This document shows, piece by piece, positions 22,439 to 36,100 of a DNA stretch of 64,000 bases. The stretch's first letter is position 1; every line of letters starts with the position of its first letter. The stretch is from Anaeramoeba flamelloides. Its lineage: Eukaryota; Metamonada; Anaeramoebidae. Position numbers and translations under genes: made by a program. The notes below the pieces were generated by a model. That model did no database searches. It had not been told where the DNA came from and saw only the letters and a list, made by a program, of their open reading frames with translations. The stretch covers positions 14,322,001-14,386,000 of the forward strand of contig JANTQA010000047.1 in NCBI GenBank assembly GCA_027625915.1, in the 5' to 3' direction.

Positions 22439-22475
<37 letters not shown>
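22439..22475 (-). repeat. LINE poly(A) tail
   Basis: 37 consecutive T on the plus strand, i.e. a poly(A) 3' end of the minus-strand LINE. It fixes the 3' boundary of the element and shows that it was copied in from a polyadenylated RNA. Confidence 0.8.
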
Positions 22476-22477
<2 letters not shown>

Positions 22478-22857
22478 TGAGGAGGAAGTGTAGATTACAC
22501 TCTAAGTGCCCTTTTACTTAAATTCCCTTTCAGAAATTTAAGCGTAAAATCATAGATTTCACGATTATTAATTAACGAAAATAATTTTAAGCTATCATAA
22601 TTTAAAATTATTTCATTAAAATTTAATTCTTTTTAACTTTTTCAGAAAAATTAATCTATCTTTTTTTATAGGAAGGACATACCCATAAAAAGTGATCAAT
22701 ATTTTCTATTATTTCCTTATGTTCATATTTTAAACATAAAGGACAAAATTTATTTGAATTTTTATTTATTACATAATAATATCTATTTAAGCAGTTGGTA
22801 AATGTTCTGAATTTTAGAATTGTTGAACTTGATGGATAACTTAAATATCTTTGATTA

Positions 22858-23053
22858 CAGTCAGTTTCACTTTTAAGGCACAAACTTTCAACGAAATTTA
22901 AGGCACACTAAAAATCTCAAATTAAAGCACAAAATTCAAATTCTAGTAAAATAAATTGTAAAAAAAAAAATTCCAAATTTTGTGCCTTAATTTGAGATTT
23001 TTTTGTGCCTTAAATTTCGTTGAAAGTTTGTGCTTTAAAAGCGAAACTGACTG
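22858..23053. mobile_element. MITE A, copy 2 (inside LINE ORF2)
   Basis: A TA-flanked (22856-22857, 23054-23055) palindrome of 196 bases. CAGTCAGTTTCACTTTTAAG begins the left arm and GCGAAACTGACTG ends the right. It inserted after the LINE was in place. Confidence 0.85.
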
Positions 23054-23791
23054 TAATAAATAATTTTTTTTGGTTTTTAATTATTGCGAAATATTTTTGT
23101 ACCTTCCAACTGGTAGAATTCAACAACTCATTATAATTATAATTATAAATTTCCTTTTTAAGAAGGTTTAAACTCTCCGACTTCCAGTTAATTTTATTGT
23201 TTATTCTATGATTAAATTTTATTAATTTTTCCAGATAGGGTAGAGATAATTCTTTTAATTTATTTTTGAATTTGAATTTCTTTTTTATTGATTGATATTA
23301 CCAAATTTTCGAATTTAAATTCTGTTTTATAAATAAGAATTGGTGTGTTTCTGTTTATTTTGCAGATTTCAGTAATACATGTATTAATCCAAGAGTTTAA
23401 ATAGTTTAGGGTTGCTATTTTATAATTATATATTTCTAATCCATATGTTAATTGACTTAATATAAAAGATTTAAATAATCTTATTTTTTAAATTATTTGT
23501 TAATAAATTATTATTGAATAATTGTTTAGAACTATTATAAGTTGCTTTTTGCCTTTTTTAGGTTATAGACTAAATGTGAAATTTTTTCCAAATAAATTCC
23601 CAAATATTTAATTTTTGATAAATCTTGAGTAATTTCTGTTTTGTCTTCATTAGGTTTTAATCCAAATTGGACAATTACTTGATATATAGCATTTAATTTT
23701 TCATTTATTTGATTCATATTCCCTTTTATGATTAAAATTAAATCATCTGCAAACATTTGACAATGATTTGTTAATGGTATTATTTTTAATA

Positions 23792-23986
23792 CAGTCAGTT
23801 CCACTTTTAAGGCACAAACTTACAACGAAATTTAAGACACAAAAAATTTCTCAAATTAAAGCACAAAATTTAAATTCTAGTAAAATAATTTGTAAAAAAA
23901 AATATTACAAATTTTGTGCTTTAATTTGAGATTTTTTTTTTTTTTTATTCGTTTTTTAAGTTTGTGCCTTAAAAGTGAAACTGTCG
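23792..23986. mobile_element. MITE A, copy 3 (inside LINE ORF2)
   Basis: The left end CAGTCAGTTCCACTTTTAAG is intact and TA lies at 23790-23791. The right end has decayed slightly (AAACTGTCG, then TA at 23987-23988). It separates the reverse-transcriptase motifs GDPLSP and FADD. Confidence 0.8.
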
Positions 23987-25800
23987 TAATAGAAAATGTG
24001 AAATAAGAGCAAATATAATCGGTGATAAGGGATCCCCTTGGAATATACCGGAGTCCTTTTCCTTGATAATATTTTACTAAAAAATTTTTGAATAATTTTA
24101 TTTAAAATAAACTTTTTTTATTGTTTTCCTAATTATTTTAAAACTGATTGAGTCAAAGCATTTTGCTATATCAATCATTATAATATGAGTTTTATCATTT
24201 TTATTTTCATTATTTGTTTTTATCTGATTGTAAATATTTTCTTTATAAAAGTTTAATACCGTAACACGAGTATCAAATTTTTTTCGAAAGCCAAACTGCG
24301 CTTTATGAATAAATTCCCAACAAGGCTCAATAAGTTTATATAGCATTTTAAGAAATAATCTTGGTAGACTTTGATTAATTGAAATAGGTCGATTGTTTAA
24401 AGCGACTCCTTCATTTCCCTTTTTATGAATAAACAAAATTGATCTTTTTTTTTGATATATTCAATAGTTTTATCATTAGGGTTCAATAACCAATTATTAA
24501 ATATATTTTGTATTGTAATTAGAAATTTTTTTATAATTTTTTGTTCTCAATTGGTTCAATATCTATAAAATTTTCTCCATCGATGTTAAATTTTAAATTC
24601 TCGATTTTTGAAATCCTTTCACTGATTTGTTTTTTAAATTTTTAATAGTATTTTTAATTTTTTTCCATTGGAAAATAAATATAAATTTTTGACTCTTTTA
24701 AATTATTTATTTTAAGATTTTTTTATATAATCTAAAATTTTTTGATTTGGTTCAATTGAATTTTTTTTAATATGACCAAAATACTCTTCAATCATATTTT
24801 TATTGTTTAAAATCATTTTCATTTTTTTAGACCTAATTAAATTTATTTTTTTTCCAAAAGTTCTTTTTTTGATTAAATTCTAAATTTATTTCATTAAGAA
24901 ATTTATTCCAAGCTACTTTATTTATTTTTTTTGATTCGATGAATTAAATTTGGGTTAGACAAGAGATTTTTTATTAATGGAGCGATTTCGTAATCTTTTT
25001 TTTTCTTCTTTATAAATTATATCTTTGAACTGAATGAATTTATTTTTGAAATTTTTTATTGTAGTGATATATAAAAGAAAATTTTTTTTCTGAAAAGTAA
25101 TTAGTAAATAATTTTTGATAAGTATTCTGATTTGAAATTCTATATTTTTTTTTAATATTCCAATCTGTTTTTAAGGCAAGATTATTAATTAACATTTTAT
25201 GGTCTGATAAACTATTTTGTATTGTTTTTTGAATTTTTTAAAAATAAAATTATTTTTTAAAATTGATTAAGATATGGTCAATATTATTTGTTCTGCTATT
25301 TGATGTATTTGGAATTATTTTGAAATTTTTTAATTGGAAATTTTTCATTATTTCCATTTCTGTATGATTAAAATCTCCCAGAATAACTGTTTTGAAATTA
25401 TGATATTGAACTACTAATTTCTGAATAATTTTACCAAATTCATTTTTTCTGTCTTCTCTGAAGTATAAATTAATAAAGATAATATCTGTGAAACTAATAA
25501 TCTGGATATCTTGATCTGGATATTGGATTTCAGAAATAAACTTTTCATAACTTTTTTTTAAATAATATTTGTAAACCACATTTGGCCTTTTTTTTCACCA
25601 TAACTATTCTTAATTACTGAGTAATAAAAAGTCAAATTTGGCTTATTTTTTGCTTTTTGTTTCTTGTAGAAAACAGATATCTATATCATTATTAATAAGA
25701 AAGGATTCTAAAAGTTTTTTTTTTGTCAAATTTATTTAATCCCCTGATATTGAATGAGGAAAAAATCAATTTAAAAATTTAAAATTTTATTATTTATTCC

Positions 25801-26776
25801 CTTTTTTAATCTCTTTTTACCATTAAATTTCTGAATGATATATTTTTTTATTATTGATGATATGAATTGTCATATCTTTTGGTATTATTTGCAGATTGTT
25901 TTTTTATTGTTTTAATCATTTTTTAAAATATTTTCAAATTTATCCCATAAAACAATCATGTTTTCCCCTTTTTTTACAAGTCTTAAAATCGGATATTTAT
26001 TAATTAATTTAAAGACTTGTAAAATTTTTATAATTTTTTGTTTAAAAATTAATTGGTTTAATAACCCAACTTTTTGTAATTTGTTACATTTTTTTGCAAT
26101 TATTTTTATGTGGATATAAATTATTAATTTTTCCATTATTTGTAATTGTTAAATAATTGAATTTTTTAAAATAAATAAGAAAAAAATTTTCCAAAAAAAA
26201 ATATTTTTTTATTTTTTATATAATTATATTTATTAGTTGATTGTTGGTATGTATAATTAAAGGATTTTTTAAACCAATAAATGAAATGTATAAAATTAAG
26301 TTTTTTTATTTTCCATAATGTAAATTCATTAAATATTATTAATAATAATTTTAAAATAATAAAATTTGTTTGATAGTCTTTTGTTTTGTTGATAATATTT
26401 AAATTAAGTATTATTGGACTTTGGAATGGGTTTTTATAATCAGTAAAAGAATAATTTAAAAAATTATTTTTATTTTTATTTTTGTGGGAAAAATTTCTTG
26501 AGTTATTGATATAAGTATTTAAATTATCTTCTAAATAAACCCAATTATTTAGATTAAGTTCTTTACTAATTTTACTAAATGATCAATTCAATATTGATCA
26601 TCTAGTGATTCTTTTTGGTTTCTATGTACATCACAAAAACCATCTTTATTCTTTGTTAATTTTTGACATTTTGTTTTATTTAAAGTAATTCCTTTACATT
26701 TTCTGGAAGATACCGCCAGAAAGTTTAATTTAGTTTGATTTGTACCCTTTGTTTTTTAATAACAATTTTTTGTTGT
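25801..26776 (-). other. LINE inter-ORF region
   Basis: AT-rich, repeatedly interrupted sequence between ORF1 and the first endonuclease motif. It probably includes the decayed start of ORF2 and the end of ORF1 (a short readable piece ends near 26777), with no extra gene. Confidence 0.5.
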
Positions 26777-28592
<1,816 letters not shown>

Positions 28593-28695
28593 TGTAATTT
28601 TTTTGAAAAAAAAAATAATAATAATAATAAAGATTTGAGGAGTAAAGAAAAGGATAAAAAAAATAAAAAATAAAAAAAATTTTTTTTTTTTTTAT

Positions 28696-28800
28696 ATTCT
28701 GAGAAAGGAGTAATCAAAGAAAATTTACTAAATAAAAAAGTGAAGCATAAAAATAATTAAAATATTCAAGTAAAAAAATATTATATCATTTACCTGATCA
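28696..28800 (+). repeat. Dispersed repeat L, copy 1
   Basis: GAGAAAGGAGTAAT, then AAATTTACTAAATAAAAAAG and AATAATTAAAATATT also occur in order at 41647-41720. A later block, TTTTACTAAATTATTTCAAA, then TCTGGAAAA (28866-28894), recurs near 42604 and 42696 beside foldback E1. Confidence 0.5.
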
Positions 28801-30099
28801 AATGAAAAATTATTCACTGTCTTTATGTTTTCCAGGATTTGAAAGAATTGAGTAAAATCATAGATTTTACTAAATTATTTCAAATTCTGGAAAACCGCCG
28901 TTAGCTTTTTTTTAATTTGAGAAATAAAATAAAAAAACATCAAGAAAAGTTAGGCACTAGACGACACTTCTCCTGAAAGGAGGAGTAAAAACACTATAGA
29001 AAGATTATTAGCAATAAATACAAAATCCATAAACTGTGATTAATAAATTGTATTCCACTGTTGTGAGGTTTTTTTTTGATTTAAATAATACAGTAAATTT
29101 GTTGATTTTTCTCATTTCTTGTGAATTAAAAAAAATATAGACACTGCCTCAAAAAAGTTGGGCACTATGTACCCCAATTTTTATATTTTTTTACTATTTT
29201 TGGAATTTTTTATTTTCCTTTTTTATTTTCATTTTTTCTTTATTACTTTAAGTTCTAACCATAAGAGCTTTGATGAAATTTTCTTGAAAAGAACATTAAA
29301 TTTTGTGAAAATTTGTTTTTTTATAAATACCAACAAAACTACGATTGTTTAGGAATATGAGAAATAATAAACTTCAGATTAGAGTTATGATTCATAAAAG
29401 TAATACCTGAACAACCTATTTATTACAAAAAAAAAAAAAAATTACAAAAAAATTTTTGTTCCCCTTTCATTCGAACGTCTCTGACAAAACTTCTCAATTT
29501 CTTCAATAAATTAAAAATTTTTGACAAGAAGTTTTTGATAATTGTTAATTTATTCATTTTAAAATAAAATGTAAGTCATAATTTTCTTAATTTAAATTTG
29601 GGGTTTCAAACCTTTATTTTTCAACTTTAATTTAATTTTTTAAAAAAAATAAAATAGAAAAGTGAAAAAAAAAATGGTTAAATGAGAAAAAATGATTTTG
29701 ATCTAAAAATTGAAAATTTGATTTGATCTAAAAATTGAAAATATTTTAAGAAGAATAATGAATTAAAAGCATATAATGTGTTCTATTTCTTCAATAAAAC
29801 TGGGTCAATTTGACGGAAAGGAGTATATTTACAGTTATGTAATTTTTCCTTAAAAGAAATGAAATTCATTTTTTACTCAATTTGATGTTGAATACAATTA
29901 TTTATCAATTCATGAATAGATATATTTTTTTTTCATTAAAAATAGATTTTTTTGGAAAAAAAAATATTTCTGAATATTTCTATTGAACCTCTTTAATATT
30001 TATTAAAATGGTTTAAAAGTGAATTTTGTTTCAATATCTTTTTTGTATAGTTTTTTTTTTTTTTGACTTTGAGTAAATGTGCCCACATTTGATAAAATA
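28801..30099. other. AT-rich stretch without a recognised gene
   Basis: No gene. TTAGGCACTAGACGACAC and CTCCTGAAAGGAGGAG (a small hairpin) at 28950-28986 are the only G+C-richer parts. Two adjacent near-copies of TTTGATCTAAAAATTGAAAA lie at 29697-29740. Confidence 0.35.
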
Positions 30100-30299
30100 C
30101 AGTCAGTTTTAATATTTAATACACAAACTTTGAACAAAAATTAAGAACGATTAATATCTCAAATTAAGCTCCATTTTTTTGAGTTTTTTTATTTAAAACA
30201 AATTATTTTACTTGAAATCAAATTCTGTGCTTTAATTCAGAATTCATTATGTACCTTTATTTTCGTTGAAAGTTATTTTATAGAAAGTGGGAGTGATTG
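30100..30299. mobile_element. MITE A, copy 4 (old)
   Basis: TA-flanked, beginning CAGTCAGTTTTAATATTTAA and ending AAAGTGGGAGTGATTG. It keeps the family order (ACACAAACTTTGAACAA, TTCGTTGAAAGTT) but is the most diverged copy with clear ends. Confidence 0.65.
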
Positions 30300-30721
30300 T
30301 AATGGTATTAAACTTATCAGAGAGTACTTTTTAAAACTTATGAAAGTTAAATATTTTTTTTTCTTGATTTCGTAGATTTAAACAATTATAATTTGATATA
30401 AAATATTTAGGATTGATAATTTTTATTTCTCTTTCGATAATAATAAACTATTTTTTAAAAATTTTGAATCACTTTATAATATTAATGTTGGTTTTTTTGA
30501 TTGTTTATCACAGATTGTTATTAAAAAAATATTTACAAATATTATATTAGAATCATTTTTTCTAATTTTTCAAATTTTTGTTTTGCTTTTTCAGATTTTT
30601 ATTTTTCTTTTGTTTTGCTTTTTCTTTCTTTCTTTTTTTTTTTTTTTTGATAATTTTTTTTTTACAAAAGATTATGTAAAAAAAAAGATCCTTGAAAAGG
30701 CAAAAGTAAAAAGAAAAATTT
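30300..30721. other. AT-rich stretch without a recognised gene
   Basis: Nothing supportable; a Lys-rich minus-strand open stretch at 30562-30762 is a by-product of T-rich DNA. Confidence 0.3.
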
Positions 30722-31040
30722 GGCCATTTAATATCTTTTAAAATGAATTCAATTATCCTCAAAATTATTCTTGTTGTTCCATTTTTTTCAGTTAAAATTC
30801 AGTGATTAAGAATCTGTAATGTTCATTTCAAAAATTGTGAAACTCTTTTTTTTATTTTTTGTTTTCAATTTTTATTAATTTTTAAAAACACCGGGCTTTT
30901 ATATCTTTAGAATGGTTTAAAAGTGAATTACAAATCAGATTTAATTATTTGTTGTTCTGGGATATTAAAGGATAATTTTTTTTTTTTCGATTTATTATTT
31001 TCAGGTGGGTTCCATTTTCTGAAATGTGATTTTGTTAGAT
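30722..31040 (+). repeat. Dispersed repeat J, copy 2
   Basis: Same order of landmarks as 14826-15175. No coding capacity. Confidence 0.5.
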
Positions 31041-31751
31041 TCTAAATCTATTTTCAATATTTCAGAAAATTTATTATAAAAATAATTTCTTTATGTTATC
31101 TCATTTTTGTTTTTCAATATTTTGCCAATCACAAAATAAAAAATTTAATTATTTATGAATTGTTTCGAAGTCTGAAAGTTGAGTAACGATATAACACGTA
31201 TTTTCACAGAGTCAAAGATAAAGGAAAATATGGCAAATATTTATAATTTTTTATTATTTAAAATAGTAAATAGTAAAAAATGTGAGGATATAACTTACTT
31301 ATCAACCCCGGAGTATTATTTTAAAGAAATTTTACTCAATTTAATACTTTTTTTAGTAAAAAAACAAGGAAAAGGGTGTAATATTCTTAATATTTTTCTT
31401 TTTGAAGTAAAAGGGTAGATATAAACCAATAATTTTACCATTTGAATATTTTCAAAATTTTCATTTTTTTATCTGGTTGATAATATAATTAATTATTTAA
31501 TTTTATAAAAAAATTTAAATATTTTCACAATTCTACCTATATTTTGCAACAGATTTAAAAAAAATATTTTTAAATTTAGAGGTATTTGTATTGATGACTC
31601 AACCTTTGAATTTGTCTTAGAAAGTAAGTTATTTTCACTGAAATTCTTGGATTGTTTTACCTCATTGAATACTATTGTTAAAATAATGAGAGTAGAAAAT
31701 TTTAATACATATTTTAAAATAAAATGCATGTTGTTTTTGTTATATAATAAC
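31041..31751. other. AT-rich stretch with part of repeat P copy 2
   Basis: 31540-31640 matches repeat P near 9020-9100. An open stretch of 79 codons at 31179-31418 lacks an ATG start and any family feature, so I do not call it a gene. Confidence 0.35.
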
Positions 31752-32175
31752 TAAACATTAACCGATCAAAGAAACCAACAACAAACACTCAATGAATCAG
31801 GTACTGTTTTCTTAAAGTTCTATTATATCAAAAGAAATCCAAAAAAATAAAGGATTAAATTGAAAAATTTATCTTAAAAAATAGTGTAAATTTTGGAGAA
31901 AATTTTGACTCATCAATAAAACAAAAATTTTTAAAAAAAATGCGTAAAATATGAAAAATTTGAAAAAATTACATTTCCTAAATTTCAATTTTATTGATAA
32001 TATCAAGAAGTCTACCTTGAAAAATTGATTTGAAATTAGGTATACTGTTGGGTAGTCAATTGGGTGTTGACTTGTAACAAGAAGAAAACAAAGCACGGAT
32101 GTTATATTTTTAAAAACCGATTATATTTGTTTTACACACATTATTTTGAGAGCTGTAATGATCTTTTGATTTTTT
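31752..32175 (+). repeat. Dispersed repeat I, copy 3
   Basis: It has the I landmarks (GATCAAAGAAACCAACAA, CTTAAAGTTCTATTATA, TTGGGTGTTGACTTGTAAC, TTTTACACACATTATTTTG) without MITE A. It lies between two pieces resembling the left and right parts of repeat P, so it may be inserted in P. Confidence 0.55.
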
Positions 32176-32204
32176 AGGGATATAAAAATAGTAAGATTGT
32201 ATTA

Positions 32205-32734
32205 ATCGAATTTTAGGAGACATTTGAATCATCGAGAAATCTTCTAGATTTCATTTGGTAGAAGTAGACTCATTCTTTTTTTACCTTGCACATGGTAACC
32301 CCTTAAATCTTGTTTTGTAAAATTATATGAAATCTAATCATTTTCAATTAGATCTCATTTTTCAAAGGTTTTTTTTTGGAAACTAGATTATTCTGGGATT
32401 ATAATAAAAATCTTATGGCGATTGAATATTCTCCCTACCCACATTTAAGACTTCAAACATTCTAATTTAAAAATCAAATATTTCCAAAATTAATACTTGT
32501 ATTGAAATTCCTGATAAATTTGAAAAAATTTCAAATAATTTTTAGTTCAATTTTCATTTTTATAAATTTTTGAACTATTTCTTATCAAAGAGTCCCTGAA
32601 AAAGAATGTTTTGAAGAACAACTAATTTTACAGAGTTTCTGATCACTTGAATTCATAAAATGCTTTATTCAAAGCTTGAGCAGAATAATTTCAAAAATGG
32701 AAAATCAAGTAAAAATTTCAAAACATAAATTGCA
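32205..32734. other. AT-rich stretch, right part of repeat P copy 2
   Basis: TTTTAGGAGACATTTGAATCA at 32212 matches 9205 (repeat P); the rest is undifferentiated AT-rich DNA without a gene. Confidence 0.35.
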
Positions 32735-32897
32735 ATTTATCAGTCTAAATGATAAAAATTTTCACTTCTTTTTTTATTTCCATTTCCAAACAAAGCTACA
32801 AATCACAACACAGTTCTTTTGGTGTCTGTGTTTTTAAGAGAACGTCTTGACTTGAATTGAAAATTCTTCCCATTTAGAATGCAAATACCAGTAGTTC
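32735..32897. mobile_element. MITE K, copy 3 (diverged)
   Basis: The right end (GAAAATTCTTCCCATTTAG, then AATGCAAATACCAGTA) matches K1 and K2. The left end is decayed, with ATTTTCACTTCTTTTTTTAT still recognisable. Confidence 0.5.
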
Positions 32898-33694
32898 TGT
32901 GAACATAAAAAGAGAAAAGACAAAAAGTCCCAAGTATTTAGTAACACACCCCGAACAGTTGCTTTTTTTATGATTGAACTTTACTTTTTACTAAAGTTAA
33001 ATGATACAGTTTACTATTATCCCGTATTTGATTGAATTATTGGTGAAACATGCCTTTTCACTACTTATTTAACTGAAATTTTTCCTTCTATTCATTTCTT
33101 TTTTAAAAGAAATTTTGCTTTTTAAAATTTGAAAATCTTTTTACTTTTCCTTTCTTGAAATTTGAAAGTCTCATTCCTTTGAAAAAATTGGATCTTCTTG
33201 AGTCTTCCTTTTGAATCCACTTTATCTTTTTTTTAGATTAAAAGTTTGTTGCAAGTTATCTATGTGATTCTTCAGTTTTTTGGAACTTCTTTAAATGGTG
33301 TTGTTTTCAAAAACAAATAGACATAATGATCGAAAAGTTTTGTTGGTTTTAACAGAATCATTTTTTCATTTTTTTTTACTTTTAAATTTTTTTTTTGACT
33401 ATTTTTCCTTTTTTTTTTTTTTTTTATTTATTATTATTACCAAATTTAATTCTTCAGCAAAATATTTTTGTATTTATTTTTTTTTTTTTTTTTTTTATTA
33501 TTCTTTATGGAGATTTAAATGTTGTATGAAAAACAAATTTCATTTAGTTTGCTTTACTTTTGTCAACCTTTGAAATTAAACTTTTTGCAATGTTAAGAAA
33601 TGGTAACTCAATGAATTGCATTTTCTTTTGCAAGATTTCTAAGAGATAAAAAATGTTTTTTTATAAAATTTCTATCCATTTTTCAATTTGTGAA
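32898..33694. other. AT-rich stretch without a recognised gene
   Basis: Phe-rich open stretch at 33295-33573 is translation of T runs. No gene supported. Confidence 0.35.
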
Positions 33695-33789
33695 TGTTTT
33701 GATATGATTACAAAAACTAAATAATAATTACCTTATCAACCCCTTGTATGAAACTAAGTGATTATTTATCTTTGAATGATCAAAACTTT
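33695..33789 (+). repeat. 95-bp perfect direct repeat, unit 1
   Basis: It begins TGTTTTGATATGATTAC and ends GATCAAAACTTT. It is base-for-base identical to 33906-34000, 211 bases downstream. Includes ACCTTATCAACCCCTTG. No gene is evident. Confidence 0.9.
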
Positions 33790-33905
33790 CTTTTTTTGAA
33801 TTAAGATTTTTCCTAAAAGACTTATTTTTGTTTTGTTTTTTTTATTATTATTTTTAGCAAGAAATTTGCTTTTTTTTTTTTTTTCTGCTTTATTTCTTTT
33901 TTTTC

Positions 33906-34000
33906 TGTTTTGATATGATTACAAAAACTAAATAATAATTACCTTATCAACCCCTTGTATGAAACTAAGTGATTATTTATCTTTGAATGATCAAAACTTT
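33906..34000 (+). repeat. 95-bp perfect direct repeat, unit 2
   Basis: Identical to 33695-33789. The 116 bases between the units are T-rich and not part of the repeat. This suggests a recent local duplication or replication-slippage event. Confidence 0.9.
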
Positions 34001-35901
34001 ATTTTCTTTTAATACTGAGTATTGATTTCTTTCATTACTGATATTTTTCAATTAATAAAAGAACATTTTAATTTTAATTTTCAAAATGTATATTAATTAT
34101 TATTGTTTCAACCAAATTAGCAGAGTAAAAAAATTTAAATAGGGTTCAAGAAGGAAGTGTAATTTATAGCCTAAAAATATCATTTCTAAACGATGTTATA
34201 AAGATCTTTGGATTTTCTTCAACTTATAAATAGAAAAATATTTTGGAATATGAACTAAAAATTTTCATTTTTTTAATTGGAAAATACTAGTATTTCCGGA
34301 TAGTACTTTATTTAATAATTTATTAAATTTTAATCAGGGTTCACATTTTGATTCTTTTTTGAAAAAAAAACCCAAAATAATTCTTTTTTTGATTCCACGG
34401 AATCAAATGATTCTTTTTTTTTCCAAATGATAAGTTTCTCAACTCATTTCTTGTTTACATTCGTTTTTACAAGGAATCACATTAATCATTCTCAAAATTT
34501 AAATAATTAATAAATATTTTTTTTTTTATTTTCAAAAAAAATTTAGTTGTTCTTCAAAATTTTCTTTGTACTGGACTGTTTGAAGAGAAATAGTTCAAAG
34601 ATTTATCAAAATGTTGTAATTGAACTAAAAATTTTTTGAAATTTATTAGAATTTATCCGTATTATGATTCCAAATTTTAATTTTTGAGATTCTTAAAATT
34701 CCAAAAATGGAATCATTTTGGGAACTCTGTTAATAATTTAGCTTTTATGAATGTTAAGTCTCTACTTAAATTGGGATCTCAGTAAAATATTTCTTTTTTA
34801 AGAATCCTGAACTTCAGATCTTTTTCAAATTCTGTTAAAATCATATTTTTCGATTTAAAATTTTATCTCAAAGTTCTAAAAGGACGATAAATTAAACTCC
34901 TAGAAATATCATTTATAATTGATTTTGTAAAAATAATTGGGCTTTTGTTATGAGTAATTTTCAAAATATTTTTCCCACTTCAAATAAAAATTTTCAGGTA
35001 TTTGGTATTTAATTTCAAAATTGATTTTTTTTTTATTTTTCAAGAGTTAATTGATTATTTTTTTCAGTATGAAATTATTCATTGGTTTTTAATGATTGTG
35101 AGAGTAAAAATCAAAAAGATTATTTTGCGACTCTAAGGAGTATTAAATTACTTTAATTGTAGAAAATCAAAATGTTGCAATCATAAAGACTAAAATACTT
35201 TTAAAATTTTCTTTTAAAACACTATTTTAACCACAAAAACTAAGATGAATTTTTTTACCCCTTAAAACAATTGGTATCAATCTAATTCAACTTTTAATAT
35301 TTTTTTTATTCAAAATCCAAATATCAAATATCTGGTATACCATCCAAACTCACTCTAAAATACCTTAACCTACCCAAAAAATAGGATTTTTAAAATATAA
35401 AGCCCATTATCTTTCAATAGAATTGACTATTTTGAAAAAAATGAGAACTTTACCAAATTTGAAATTTCATAATTTTTTCATTTTCTCTAATTGTTTTTCC
35501 TTTACCAAAAAGGAGTTTTACGATATCTAGAGTGTAATTTACACTTATTTCCAAATAATAATAATAATAATAATAATAATTATAATAATAATATTTTTTT
35601 TTTTTGCTTTTTAAAAATTGTCTGAAAATGATTAAAAAAAATAGTTTCCAGACCCAAACACCAATGTATCAAAAAAAAAACATGTGCATTTTTCACTTGT
35701 TCCAACATAACATCTAAGTTACTATTCTATATTATATATATGTTCAAATCAATTTCGAATAAAAATCCCTTAGTTTTTTAATAAATTACACTTTAAGAAT
35801 TGGTTTTTTTGATTTTTTTTGTAATTTACCCTAATTTTACTGAAATTTATTAATTTTTTTTTCAAAAATATTATCCCCAAAATAATTCTTAATAGACTTT
35901 A
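34001..35901. other. AT-rich stretch without a recognised gene
   Basis: No gene. An (AAT)n microsatellite occupies about 35553-35593. Confidence 0.4.
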
Positions 35902-36098
35902 CAGTCAGTTCCACTTTTACAACACAAACTTTCAACAAAATTTAAGGCACAAATAAAAATTCCAAATTAAGACACGGAATTAGGTTACTAGTAAAAGAAT
36001 TTGGGTAAAAAAAAATTCCAATTTTTGTGCTTTAATTTGACAATTTTCTGTACCTCAATTCCCCTTGAAAGTTTGCATCTTAAAAGTGGAACTGACTC
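35902..36098. mobile_element. MITE A, copy 5
   Basis: TA-flanked (35900-35901, 36099-36100). It begins CAGTCAGTTCCACTTTTACA and ends AAGTGGAACTGACTC. 197 bases, moderately diverged between arms. Confidence 0.8.
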
Positions 36099-36100
36099 TA

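Larger units (their letters stand above)
22640..25800 (-). pseudogene. LINE ORF2: endonuclease-reverse transcriptase (broken)
   Basis: Protein pieces fall in the order of a LINE ORF2. Endonuclease: FNIRGLN and LQETK near 25650-25775, then VILGDFNHTEME and SRTNNIDHILI (25250-25400), matching the N, E, GDFN and DH motifs of APE-type nucleases. Reverse transcriptase: NNRPISINQSLPRLFLKML and QFGFRKKFDTRVTVL (24250-24410), motif A DIAKCFDSIS (about 24150), motif B GIFQGDPLSPI (about 24020-24050), motif C FADD (about 23740) and NEDKTEI...YLGIYLE (about 23600-23660). C-terminal finger CPLC...HFLWVCPSY (22680-22745). MITE A3 splits motif B from motif C and A2 splits the 3' part. Several frameshifts and stops lie outside the inserts. 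The finger type without RNase H resembles L1/Tx1- or R1-like LINEs; the clade is not settled. Confidence 0.85.

Noticed and set aside
31179-31418. 79-codon plus-strand frame with mixed composition
   Set aside because: It looks better than most, but lacks an ATG start, has no homology that I recognise and its flanks carry no signals.
33695-34000. Direct repeats considered as the ends of a small LTR-type element
   Set aside because: Only 116 T-rich bases lie between, with no primer site, no TG...CA ends and no target duplication.
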